Origin: Candidatus Ozemibacter sibiricus
GTDB lineage: Bacteria > Muiribacteriota > Ozemobacteria > Ozemobacterales > Ozemobacteraceae
DNA length: 64,000 bases
NCBI GenBank assembly: GCA_003327425.1
Contig: QOQW01000022.1
Span: forward strand, 1-64,000
Direction: 5' to 3'
In this document: one piece after another, positions 51,201 through 64,000 of the stretch
Position numbering within the stretch: the stretch's first letter is position 1
Layout of the letters: each line of letters begins with the position of its first letter
Translations under genes and position numbers: made by a program
Notes under the pieces: model-generated
Told to the model about the DNA's origin: nothing
Database searches by the model: none
The model's input: the letters and a program-made list of their open reading frames with translations, nothing else

Positions 51201-52362
51201 GGTCGAGGCCGGCGACATCCTGGTCGGCAAGGTCACCCCCAAGGGCGAGACCGAACTGACCGCCGAAGACAAGCTGCTGCGGGCCATCTTCGGCGAGAAG
51301 GCCCGCGAGGTGCGCAACACCTCGCTCACCGTCCCCCACGGCGAGAAGGGCAAGGTCGTCGATGTCATGGTCTTCTCCCGCGACAACGGCGATGAGCTCC
51401 AGTACGGCGTCAACAAGCTGGTGCGCGTCTTCGTCGCTCAGAAGCGCAAGATCACGGTCGGCGACAAGATGGCCGGCCGTCATGGCAACAAGGGCGTCAT
51501 CTCCAAGATCGTCCCCGTCGAAGACATGCCCTACCTGGCCGATGGCCGCCCCATCGACATCATCCTCAATCCGCTGGGCGTCCCCTCGCGCATGAACGTC
51601 GGGCAGGTCCTCGAAACCCACCTGGGCTGGGCCGGCGAGGTGCTGAACAAGCGGTACTCGACCTCGATCTTCAACAACGGTCGCGACATCCCCAACGAGA
51701 AGTTCGTCACCGAGCAGTTGAAGGCCGCCTACGAGAAAGATCCCATGAAGCTGGTCGATGCCGAGGGGAAGGCCTGGCTCTACGATGGCCGCACCGGCGA
51801 TCGTTTCCACAAGAAAATCATGGTCGGCGTCATCTATATGCTGAAGCTGGCCCACCTGGTCGACGACAAGATGCACGCCCGCTCGACCGGCCCCTACAGC
51901 CTCGTCACCCAGCAGCCGCTCGGCGGCAAGGCCCAGTTCGGCGGCCAGCGCTTCGGAGAGATGGAAGTGTGGGCCCTCGAAGCCTATGGCGCGGCCCACG
52001 TCCTGCAGGAGCTGCTGACCGTGAAGTCCGATGATGTCGAAGGCCGCGTCCAGGTCTACGAGACGATCATCAAGGGCAAGAACATCATGAAGCCCGGCAT
52101 TCCCGAGTCCTTCAAGGTGGTCATCTCCGAACTGCAGAGCCTCGGCCTGCAGGTCGACCTGAAGAAGGATTCCCGCGAGGTCGCCTTGCTCGATGGCACC
52201 GAGCGGCTGCTGGCCCCTGTCGAGACCGAAACCGACAACGACACCGACGACTGGGATGAAGACAGCGGCGCCGACGAGGCCGAGGACGACGACGACCTGG
52301 GCGACGGCGGCGATGATGATGATGACGACGACGAGGGCGGCGACGAGGAGGACGGCGAGTAA
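48262..52362 (+). CDS. rpoB: RNA polymerase subunit beta
   Basis: 1366 residues. All family landmarks are present: rifampicin region [20 protein letters not shown] (554-573), [36 protein letters not shown] and [20 protein letters not shown]. An unusual insertion lies after YSLGLP at residue ~82: C83, C86, C95, C100 and C107 (CKNC, then three spaced Cys), absent from E. coli and likely a zinc-binding element. The C-terminus carries ~40 acidic residues (Asp/Glu-rich, from ~1325). AAGGAG lies 11 bases before ATG 48262. It is transcribed from a consensus promoter rather than after rplJ/rplL, which are not nearby; rpoC follows after 38 bp. Confidence 0.97.
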   Translation: MATTQQPQPERVLMADKRVFRDIPNLIDIQLKSFEWFLQPSKSASERKRQGLQEVFLEIFPIQDYVGNLCLEYIDYSLGLPMCKNCPQIKLNKKCLFDDCSFPEKDCEIAFIGETPFRVKFTPDQCRKRDFTYSIPLNIKVQLIMQQTGEVKEQEIFLVNLPCMTERGTFIINGAERVVVSQLHRSPGVYFSFNRAKKLHSAKIVPYRGAWMEFELDLMKDAIFVRLDRKRKIPITTFLRALGYATDEEIVDLFDKNETIISSLKYDKQSVHASDSPEKISKMVTESLKVIFSKLRQGDLFVEENARTLLRGLFFDPKKYDLGDVGRYKMDKKLRLADRLSDQILFKDLVDPATKEVLAKMGDKVSKRVASRAEALMLPAYIKLGEEKTGYRIMYNPPCAYVPLKAAEKGLVTLAGRLAYKTVVNEKTGEIVVERGCEITEDACKQLAEMGHTTVEVIKDRILCFEDIIGVVRYLIDLSNGIGRQDDIDHLSNRRIRRCGELLQNQFRISLSRMERVIKERMTIHDLDSYTPQLLINTRPVSAVVDEFFGSSQLSQFMDQTNPLAELTHKRRLSALGPGGLKRERAGYEVRDVHPTHDGRICPIETPEGPNAGLIASLAVYAKVDEFGFITTPLCRVEEETGKVNFKELEYKDAYEEDRFKVAQPDIHLKEDGTITQEIVPVKYFREDYEFEYVDKSEVEYVKFSPLQMVSVASALIPFLEHDDANRALMGTNMQRQAVPLIMTEPAIVGTGLEPRAAHDSGAMLLCRSAGTVDYVDANIIRIKRASRRKDDEKIPLTEQAFRKNQGRKIMDTVIDPLTGEIIIEAGQPLDITYLHRLASLCQEVRLQQESVDTYTLQKFMRSNQGTCINQKPIVKKGDKVRPGSVLADGPATSQGELALGRNILVAFMPWEGYNFEDAIILSERMVKDDIFTSIHIEEYEIDARDTKLGPEEITRDIPNVGEDALKNLNDDGIIRIGAEVEAGDILVGKVTPKGETELTAEDKLLRAIFGEKAREVRNTSLTVPHGEKGKVVDVMVFSRDNGDELQYGVNKLVRVFVAQKRKITVGDKMAGRHGNKGVISKIVPVEDMPYLADGRPIDIILNPLGVPSRMNVGQVLETHLGWAGEVLNKRYSTSIFNNGRDIPNEKFVTEQLKAAYEKDPMKLVDAEGKAWLYDGRTGDRFHKKIMVGVIYMLKLAHLVDDKMHARSTGPYSLVTQQPLGGKAQFGGQRFGEMEVWALEAYGAAHVLQELLTVKSDDVEGRVQVYETIIKGKNIMKPGIPESFKVVISELQSLGLQVDLKKDSREVALLDGTERLLAPVETETDNDTDDWDEDSGADEAEDDDDLGDGGDDDDDDDEGGDEEDGE

Positions 52363-52400
52363 GCCGTCGGCGACGCGAAGCTAGCAAGGAGAACCGATCA

Positions 52401-58508
<6,108 letters not shown>

Positions 58509-58557
58509 TCCCTCTGCCCGGGGCGGGTTCGCGCCGCTCCGGCTTTCGTTGTCGCCA

Positions 58558-58583
58558 AGGGCCCGGGAGCCATCCCGGGCCCT
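58558..58583 (+). terminator. Terminator hairpin after rpoC
   Basis: AGGGCCCGGGA (58558-58568), loop GCCA, TCCCGGGCCCT (58573-58583): perfect 11-bp stem 50 bp after the rpoC stop. No T-run, like most hairpins in this genome. Confidence 0.65.
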
Positions 58584-58831
58584 CATGCCACCTGGCGGAT
58601 CGGCCCGCGCGAGGTGGCTCGCGCGCGGGCAGGCGAGGGCCCCGGGGCGGACGCGAGGTGGGGGCCCAGGATCAGGACCGGCCGCGTGGCGGGCGATGGC
58701 CCTCTTCCTGACCGATTCTGCCCCGGCCACGGCGCCGTGTACCCCCGCGCCGACCCGCTTCCTGAGCGGGAACAAGGCGGGGGGCGACGGGCCGTCCCGA
58801 CGGGTCGCCAGAATTTTCCTGCGATGGGCCG

Positions 58832-58860
58832 TTGACAGAGGTCGTCACGTGTGCTACCAT
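58832..58860 (+). promoter_or_regulatory. Promoter of the rpsL operon
   Basis: TTGACA (58832-58837), 17-bp spacer, TACCAT (58855-58860), 76 bp before rpsL. Perfect -35; weaker -10. Confidence 0.7.
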
Positions 58861-58936
58861 CAACTCTTACCTCCCCTGCTCGGGGGTACTCGTTTTTCGT
58901 CGACGAGTCGGAAACTACGGAAGGAAGGTGTTACCA

Positions 58937-59314
58937 GTGCCGACCATCAATCAACTCATCAGGAAGGCGAGGGAAGCGGTCCGCTACAAGTCCAGCTCTC
59001 CCGCCTTGACGGAATGCCCGCAGCGCCGGGGAGTGTGCACCGTCGTCAAGACCACGACGCCGAAGAAGCCGAACTCGGCCTTGCGGAAGATCGCCCGCGT
59101 CCGGCTGACCAACAAGATCGAGGTCACCGCCTACATCCCGGGCATCGGGCACAACCTGCAGGAACACTCGGTCGTCCTCATCCGCGGCGGCCGCGTGAAG
59201 GATCTGCCGGGCGTGCGCTACCACATCATCCGCGGGGCTCTTGATTGCGCCGGCGTCGCCAACCGCAAGCAGGGCCGCTCCAAGTACGGCGCCAAGCGGC
59301 CCAAGAAAGCGTAA
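58937..59314 (+). CDS. rpsL: Ribosomal protein S12
   Basis: 125-residue 30S decoding-centre protein. [12 protein letters not shown] opens the protein, [20 protein letters not shown] is the streptomycin-site loop, and [19 protein letters not shown] with GAKRPKK end it. It starts at GTG 58937 (GGAAGG eight bases upstream). First gene of a str-type cluster with rpsG and fusA. Confidence 0.97.
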   Translation: MPTINQLIRKAREAVRYKSSSPALTECPQRRGVCTVVKTTTPKKPNSALRKIARVRLTNKIEVTAYIPGIGHNLQEHSVVLIRGGRVKDLPGVRYHIIRGALDCAGVANRKQGRSKYGAKRPKKA

Positions 59315-59329
59315 GGAGGGTTCCAGTCC

Positions 59330-59803
59330 ATGCCTCGCCGTGGTCATGTCACCAAGCGGGAGATCACCCCCGATTCCGTCTACAACTCCAAGCTCGTCAC
59401 CCGGTTCATCAACAACCTGATGAGCCGCGGCAAGCGCAGCATCGCGACCAACATCTTCTATGATGCGCTCGAGAAGCTGTCCAAGGCCAACGGCAACGAG
59501 AATCCGCTCGAGCTGTTCAAGAAGTCGATCGATGCCGCCAAGCCCATCGTCGAAGTCCGCAGCAAGCGCATCGGCGGCGCCAACTACCAGGTGCCCGTCG
59601 AGGTCAAGCCTGACCGCGCCATCGCCCTCGCCTTCCGCTGGATCCTCAACTTCTCGCGGCAACGGAAGGAGAAATCGATGGCCGATCGGTTGGCCGCCGA
59701 GTTCGGCGATATCCTGAAGAACACCGGCGCCACCATGAAGAAGCGCGACGAAGTGCACCGCATGGCCGAAGCCAACAAGGCCTTTGCGCACTATCGCGTC
59801 TGA
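59330..59803 (+). CDS. rpsG: Ribosomal protein S7
   Basis: 157 residues, normal length: [34 protein letters not shown] and [19 protein letters not shown] are typical. It binds the 3' domain of 16S rRNA to start 30S assembly and may autoregulate the operon as in E. coli. AAGGAGG lies before the ATG. Between rpsL and fusA in standard order. Confidence 0.97.
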   Translation: MPRRGHVTKREITPDSVYNSKLVTRFINNLMSRGKRSIATNIFYDALEKLSKANGNENPLELFKKSIDAAKPIVEVRSKRIGGANYQVPVEVKPDRAIALAFRWILNFSRQRKEKSMADRLAAEFGDILKNTGATMKKRDEVHRMAEANKAFAHYRV

Positions 59804-59846
59804 GGTCGCCGCCGGAACCAGAGCCAGCCACGCACGAGGCCACGCC

Positions 59847-61964
59847 ATGAACGCCCGCGACGCCATGAAGAAGATCCGCAACATCGGCATCATCGCCCAC
59901 ATCGATGCCGGCAAGACCACGACCACCGAGCGGATCCTCTTCTACACCGGTCGCAACTACAAGATGGGCGAGGTCCATGAAGGTACCGCCACCATGGACT
60001 GGATGATCCAGGAGCAGGAGCGGGGCATCACCATCACCAGCGCCGCCACCAAGTGCCACTGGCTCGATTGCGACATCAACATCATAGACACGCCCGGGCA
60101 CGTGGACTTCACCGCCGAAGTCGAGCGGTCCCTGCGCGTGCTCGACGGGGCGGTCGTGGTGTTCTGCGGGGTGGCCGGCGTGCAGCCCCAGTCCGAGACC
60201 GTCTGGCGGCAGGCCGACAAGTACGGCGTTCCTCGGCTGGCCTTCATCAACAAGATGGATCGGGTGGGCGCCTGCTTCAAGCGGTCCGTCCAGCAGATCA
60301 AGGAACGCCTGCGGGCGCGGCCCGTGCCGGTCAACATCCCGATCGGGGCCGAAGACCGCTTCCGCGGCCACATCGACCTCGTGGAAATGCAGGCCTGTCT
60401 GTGGCCGGCCGATGGCGACGATGATCTGGGCGCCACCTTCGAGCGCGGTCCCATCCCGGCCGAGCTGCAGGCCGAAGCCCAGGAGGCCCGCGATTTCCTG
60501 CTCGAGACCCTGTCGGCCTACAACGACGAAATCCTCGAGAAATACCTCGAGGACCAGCCGATCGAGGCGGCGGTCATTCGGCAGACCCTGCGCGACGCCA
60601 CCATCAAAGGCAAGATCGTGCCGGTGCTGGCCGGGGCGGCGTTCAAGAACAAGGGCGTGCAAGCCCTGCTCGATGCGATCGCCTGGTACCTGCCCAGTCC
60701 GCTCGATGTGCCGCCCGTGCAGGGGCACCACCCCAAGACCCAGGCCTTGATCGAACGGACGCCCGATCCGCAGGGCCCCTTCACCGCGCTCGTCTTCAAG
60801 ATCGCCACCGATCCCCACGTCGGCAAGCTGGTCTACATCCGGGTCTATTCGGGCACCATGAAGACGGGAGGCCAGATCTTCAATGTCGGTCGCGGCAGCA
60901 AGGAACGGCTGGGCCGCCTGTTGCAGATGCATGCCAATCAGCGGCAGGAGATCGACAAGATCCAGGCCGGCGACATCGTCGCCGTGGTCGGCTTGAAGAA
61001 GGTCGCCACCGGCGACACCCTCACCGACGAAGACCACCCCATTCTTCTCGAAGCCATCCGGTTCCCTGACACCGTCATTTCTGTGGCCATCGAGGCTGCC
61101 AACCAGGCCGAGCTGGCCAAGCTCTCCCAGGTATTGAACGCCCTCATGGAGGAAGATCCGACCTTCCGGGCGACCATCGATGAAGAGACCGGCCAGACCA
61201 TCATCTCCGGCATGGGCGAACTCCACCTCGAGGTCATCGTCGATCGGATCACCCGCGACTTCGGTGTGAAGGCCACCGTCGGTCGGCCCCAGGTCGCCTA
61301 CAAAGAAGGGATCCGCGCCGCGGCCCGCGGCGAAGCCCGGCATGTCAAGCAGACCGGCGGTCATGGCCAGTATGGCCACGTCATCGTCCAGGTCGAGCCG
61401 CTGCCGCGGGGCAAGGGGTTCGAATTCGTCGATGCCACCAAGGGCAACGACATTCCCCGGCCGTTCATCAAGGCGATCGAGCAGGGCGCGCGCGATGCGC
61501 TCAACGACGGCGTGCTGGCCGGCTACCCGGTGGTCGATGTCAAGGTCACCCTGCTCGGCGGGTCCTCCCATGAGGTCGACAGTTCCGACCTCGCCTTCCG
61601 CATCGCCGCCTTCGAGGCGGTCAAAGATGCTCTTCTCAAAGCGTCTCCCGTGCTGCTCGAGCCCTATATGAAGGTCGAGATCGAGACCCCCGAGCAGTAC
61701 ATGGGCGACATCATCGGCAACATGCAGGCCCGGCGGGGCAAGGTGGTGCAGGTCGAGATGCGCAACGACATCCGCATCATCGACTGCCAGGCCCCCCTGT
61801 CCGACATGTTCGGCTACTCCACCCAGTTGCGCTCTCTCTCGCAGGGCCGTGCCTGCTTCACCATGGAGGTCCTGCATTACGACGAAGTGCCCGACAGCGT
61901 CTCGGAAAAGATCCTGGGCGGGTTCGGGTTCCGGAAGCCCACGCCACAGGCGGCCGCCGGCTGA
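59847..61964 (+). CDS. fusA: Elongation factor G
   Basis: 705-residue translocation GTPase. G1 [16 protein letters not shown]2 region [12 protein letters not shown]3 [17 protein letters not shown]4 NKMDR, and domain IV/V sequence [21 protein letters not shown] and [20 protein letters not shown]. Start ATG 59847 ([14 protein letters not shown]) has GAGG eight bases upstream; ATG 59865 is possible. Catalyses ribosomal translocation. Unlike the usual order, tuf is not between it and rpsJ, 59 bp downstream. Confidence 0.96.
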   Translation: MNARDAMKKIRNIGIIAHIDAGKTTTTERILFYTGRNYKMGEVHEGTATMDWMIQEQERGITITSAATKCHWLDCDINIIDTPGHVDFTAEVERSLRVLDGAVVVFCGVAGVQPQSETVWRQADKYGVPRLAFINKMDRVGACFKRSVQQIKERLRARPVPVNIPIGAEDRFRGHIDLVEMQACLWPADGDDDLGATFERGPIPAELQAEAQEARDFLLETLSAYNDEILEKYLEDQPIEAAVIRQTLRDATIKGKIVPVLAGAAFKNKGVQALLDAIAWYLPSPLDVPPVQGHHPKTQALIERTPDPQGPFTALVFKIATDPHVGKLVYIRVYSGTMKTGGQIFNVGRGSKERLGRLLQMHANQRQEIDKIQAGDIVAVVGLKKVATGDTLTDEDHPILLEAIRFPDTVISVAIEAANQAELAKLSQVLNALMEEDPTFRATIDEETGQTIISGMGELHLEVIVDRITRDFGVKATVGRPQVAYKEGIRAAARGEARHVKQTGGHGQYGHVIVQVEPLPRGKGFEFVDATKGNDIPRPFIKAIEQGARDALNDGVLAGYPVVDVKVTLLGGSSHEVDSSDLAFRIAAFEAVKDALLKASPVLLEPYMKVEIETPEQYMGDIIGNMQARRGKVVQVEMRNDIRIIDCQAPLSDMFGYSTQLRSLSQGRACFTMEVLHYDEVPDSVSEKILGGFGFRKPTPQAAAG

Positions 61965-62023
61965 GGCGGGCGCGGGCGGGGTCCATCCACGCGGCAAAAC
62001 ATCCCAAGGAGGATTTCGAATAC

Positions 62024-62335
62024 ATGGCCAAGCAAAAGATGCGGTTGTCTCTGAAGGCCTTCGACCACCGGCTGCTCGACCAGTCCGTGGCCCGGATCTG
62101 CGACACGGTCAAGCGGACCGGCACCCGGATTTCCGGGCCGATCCCCATGCCCACGGAGATCCGCAAGTACACGGTGCTGCGGTCGCCCTTCGTCAACAAG
62201 GACTCCCGCGAGCAGTTCGAAATGCGCATCCACAAGCGGAACATCGATCTGTACAGCCCTTCCTCCCAGACTGTCGACTCCCTGATGAACATGGACCTGC
62301 CCTCGGGCGTGAACATCGAGATCAAGATGCTGTGA
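62024..62335 (+). CDS. rpsJ: Ribosomal protein S10
   Basis: 103 residues: [40 protein letters not shown] and [12 protein letters not shown] are the S10 signatures. AAGGAGG is upstream of ATG. First gene of the S10 ribosomal protein operon here, directly behind fusA. Confidence 0.97.
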   Translation: MAKQKMRLSLKAFDHRLLDQSVARICDTVKRTGTRISGPIPMPTEIRKYTVLRSPFVNKDSREQFEMRIHKRNIDLYSPSSQTVDSLMNMDLPSGVNIEIKML

Positions 62336-62361
62336 GCGAGGGATAACGAAGGAGGAAACGT

Positions 62362-62985
62362 ATGGGCGTGAATGCAATCCTGGGAACCAAGATCGGCATG
62401 ACCCAGATCTTCACCGACACCGGCGATGTGATTCCGGTCACGGTGATCAGCTGCGGTCCCTGCACCGTCATCCGCAAGAGCGAGAAGGCCGTCCAGGTCG
62501 GGTATCGGGAGATCCCCAAGGACGCGGTGGCCCGACGCCTGAACAAGCCCCTGCGCATGATGTTCGAGAAGGCCGGGGTCAAACCCTTCCGGTTCGTGCG
62601 GAATCTGCCGGCCAGCGAAACCGACAGCATCGCCCCCAACACCGAGATCACCGTCTCGATGTTCAAGCCCGGCGAAGTCGTCCACGTCACCGGCACCACC
62701 AAAGGCAAGGGCTTTTCCGGCGCTATGGAGCGCCACCACTTCAACGGCGCCCAGCAGACCCACGGGCAGTCGGACCGCACCCGCGCCACCGGCTCCACCG
62801 GGTCGGGCCAGAACGCCAGCCGCACCTGGAAGGGCAAGCGGCTCCCTGGCCACCTCGGCGATGTGCGCCGCACCATCAAGAACCTGAAGGTCGTCCGGGT
62901 CGATGAGCAGAAGAATCTGCTGCTGGTCAAGGGGGCCATCCCCGGTGCCAGCAACGGGCTGGTCATCGTCCGCCGGGCCCAGTAA
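62362..62985 (+). CDS. rplC: Ribosomal protein L3
   Basis: 207 residues: [20 protein letters not shown] at the start, [20 protein letters not shown] containing the peptidyl-transferase-reaching loop, and [20 protein letters not shown]. Assembles early into the 50S subunit. AAGGAGG before ATG; 26 bp after rpsJ. Confidence 0.97.
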   Translation: MGVNAILGTKIGMTQIFTDTGDVIPVTVISCGPCTVIRKSEKAVQVGYREIPKDAVARRLNKPLRMMFEKAGVKPFRFVRNLPASETDSIAPNTEITVSMFKPGEVVHVTGTTKGKGFSGAMERHHFNGAQQTHGQSDRTRATGSTGSGQNASRTWKGKRLPGHLGDVRRTIKNLKVVRVDEQKNLLLVKGAIPGASNGLVIVRRAQ

Positions 62986-62996
62986 CGGAGGGAGCC

Positions 62997-63617
62997 ATGG
63001 AAGCCAAGAAATTCCAGATGAACGGCCAGGAAGCCGGTTCCATCACCCTGAAAGACGAGGTGTTCGCGGTCCGGTCCCATCCCCAGACCATCACCGATGT
63101 GGTCAAGGCCCAGCTCAACAACGAGCGGCAAGGCACCGTGAATACCAAGACCCGCGGCGAAGTGCGCGGCGGCGGTCGCAAGCCCTGGCGCCAGAAGGGC
63201 ACCGGGCGGGCCCGGCAGGGTTCGATCGTGTCGCCGCTGTGGCCCGGGGGTGGCTGCACCTTCGGTCCGCGGCCCCGCACCTATGACCACCGCCCGCCGC
63301 GGCGCATGGTCGATGTCGCCCTGCGCGGCGTGCTGTCCGAGCTGGCCGCCAACCAGCGCGTGCGGGTGATCGAGAACCTGACCTTCGATTCGGGCAAGAC
63401 GGCCGATGTGGTCAAGTTCCTCGCCGAGCACAAGCTCGACAAAGCGCTGCTGGTGATGCCGGAAGTCACGGCCAAGAGCCGGCTGGCCACCCGCAACCTG
63501 AAGTGCGTGAAGGTGGTCACCCCGCACCAGGTCAATGTGGTCGACCTGCTGAAATACGGACACCTGGCGATCAGCGACAAGGCCGTCCGAACCCTGGAGG
63601 AGGTGTTGGTCAAATGA
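62997..63617 (+). CDS. rplD: Ribosomal protein L4
   Basis: 206 residues with the conserved tunnel loop [20 protein letters not shown] and [20 protein letters not shown]. In E. coli L4 represses its own operon at the S10 leader; no such leader is evident here because the operon is fused to fusA. Overlaps rplW by 4 bases. Confidence 0.97.
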   Translation: MEAKKFQMNGQEAGSITLKDEVFAVRSHPQTITDVVKAQLNNERQGTVNTKTRGEVRGGGRKPWRQKGTGRARQGSIVSPLWPGGGCTFGPRPRTYDHRPPRRMVDVALRGVLSELAANQRVRVIENLTFDSGKTADVVKFLAEHKLDKALLVMPEVTAKSRLATRNLKCVKVVTPHQVNVVDLLKYGHLAISDKAVRTLEEVLVK

Positions 63618-63904
63618 GCCATCCGCAGGACATCATTCTGCAGCCCATCGTCTCTGAGAAGAGCTATGGCCGCATGAGCGAGAAGATCTACCAGTTCAAG
63701 GTCGCCAAGTCGGCCAACAAGCACCAGATCAAAGAAGCGGTCGAGGCGTTGTTCAAGGTCCGCGTCACGGCAGTCCGGACCCTCAACGTGCGGCCCAAGG
63801 CCAAGCGGCGGGGCGTCTTCAAAGGGTTCACCCCCGCCTGGAAGAAAGCCGTGGTCTGCCTGCACAAGGATGACTCGATCGCCTTCTTCGAGGGAATCGC
63901 GTAA
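63614..63904 (+). CDS. rplW: Ribosomal protein L23
   Basis: 96 residues: ILQPIVSEKSYGRMSEKIYQ and the RVTAVRTLNVRPKAKRRGVF region are typical. It is the tunnel-exit docking site for trigger factor and SRP. Start ATG 63614 overlaps the rplD stop. Confidence 0.96.
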   Translation: MSHPQDIILQPIVSEKSYGRMSEKIYQFKVAKSANKHQIKEAVEALFKVRVTAVRTLNVRPKAKRRGVFKGFTPAWKKAVVCLHKDDSIAFFEGIA

Positions 63905-63924
63905 GGCGCGGGAAGGAACACAGC

Positions 63925-64000
63925 ATGAGCATCAAGAAATACAATCCTACCACCCCCTCCCGGCGGTTCATGGAAGGGAGCACCTTCGAGGAGATCACCA
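63925..64000 (+). CDS. rplB: Ribosomal protein L2, N-terminal fragment
   Basis: Only 25 codons are in the window: MSIKKYNPTTPSRRFMEGS, a match to the L2 N-terminus (I-K-K-Y-x-P-T-x-x-x-R). GGAAGGA precedes ATG. Continues past the window end. Confidence 0.92.
   Translation, partial: MSIKKYNPTTPSRRFMEGSTFEEIT

Larger units (their letters stand above)
58509..58936. other. Region between rpoC and rpsL
   Basis: 428 bp with the rpoBC terminator hairpin and the ribosomal protein promoter, and no credible gene. The part 58584-58830 is high-GC without recognisable structure. Confidence 0.5.

Noticed and set aside
48232-51999. Very long antisense open frame opposite rpoB
   Set aside because: High-GC codon bias on the sense strand removes stops on the other; the product is rich in Asp, Gly and Leu without any motif.

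Overview
The window is GC-rich bacterial chromosome from a diderm. Lipid- and surface-glycan-type glycosyltransferases, a Wzx-like flippase, SecDF, TatC, PilT and DUF4340/GldG-type membrane proteins support this. Large HEAT- and TPR-repeat proteins, a cyclic-2,3-diphosphoglycerate-synthetase-like GTPase, IorAB and a very long RpoC with a giant insertion point to a deep-branching, poorly sampled phylum. The Candidatus Riflebacteria/Ozemobacteria group is my guess from general resemblance only. No rRNA, tRNA, CRISPR array or intact insertion sequence was recognised.

Layout. 1-2.4 kb: an integron-type tyrosine recombinase (IntI family) divergent from a small conserved protein, their start codons sharing one 12-bp palindrome, then a nucleotidyltransferase-fold protein. 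2.8-7.5 kb: a four-gene Gld-type ABC exporter operon (ATPase, permease, GldG-like, DUF4340). 7.7-8.4 kb: an AT-richer RHH/PIN toxin-antitoxin pair with a perfect 22-bp operator on its promoter. 8.7-10.3 kb (minus): secreted protein, DUF1232 and DUF1844 proteins. 10.4-17.6 kb (plus): Ycf46-like AAA+ ATPase, DUF1257 (Ycf35-like), TPR, DUF2997 and a small ORF, followed by pilT, a metallo-beta-lactamase-fold protein and an NtrC-type regulator. 17.8-19.4 kb: a HEAT-repeat gene broken by a one-base shift. 19.7-21.4 kb: FmdB-type zinc ribbon plus a cDPGS-like GTPase. 21.6-26.8 kb (minus): iorBA and a large TPR membrane protein. 27-30.2 kb: secD, secF, dtd. 30.2-35.6 kb (minus): two ~825-residue HEAT proteins and a small membrane protein in an overlapping operon. 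35.8-45 kb: surface polysaccharide locus (glycosyltransferases, methyltransferases, radical SAM, flippase). 45.2-47.8 kb: tatC, small membrane and secreted proteins, and a winged-helix gene. 48-58.5 kb: rpoB-rpoC. 58.9-64 kb: rpsL-rpsG-fusA fused directly to the S10 operon (rpsJ, rplC, rplD, rplW, rplB start), without tuf.

The most distinctive signals are: an RpoC carrying roughly 680 extra residues inside the trigger loop, an RpoB with a cysteine-rich N-terminal insertion and an acidic tail, an IorA whose two ferredoxin motifs have each lost one cysteine (one replaced by Asp), the Ycf46/DUF1257/DUF2997 gene set outside a photosynthetic context, and the integrase/partner gene pair with a mirrored start site. 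Functions of the repeat-protein operons are unknown and are not guessed here.
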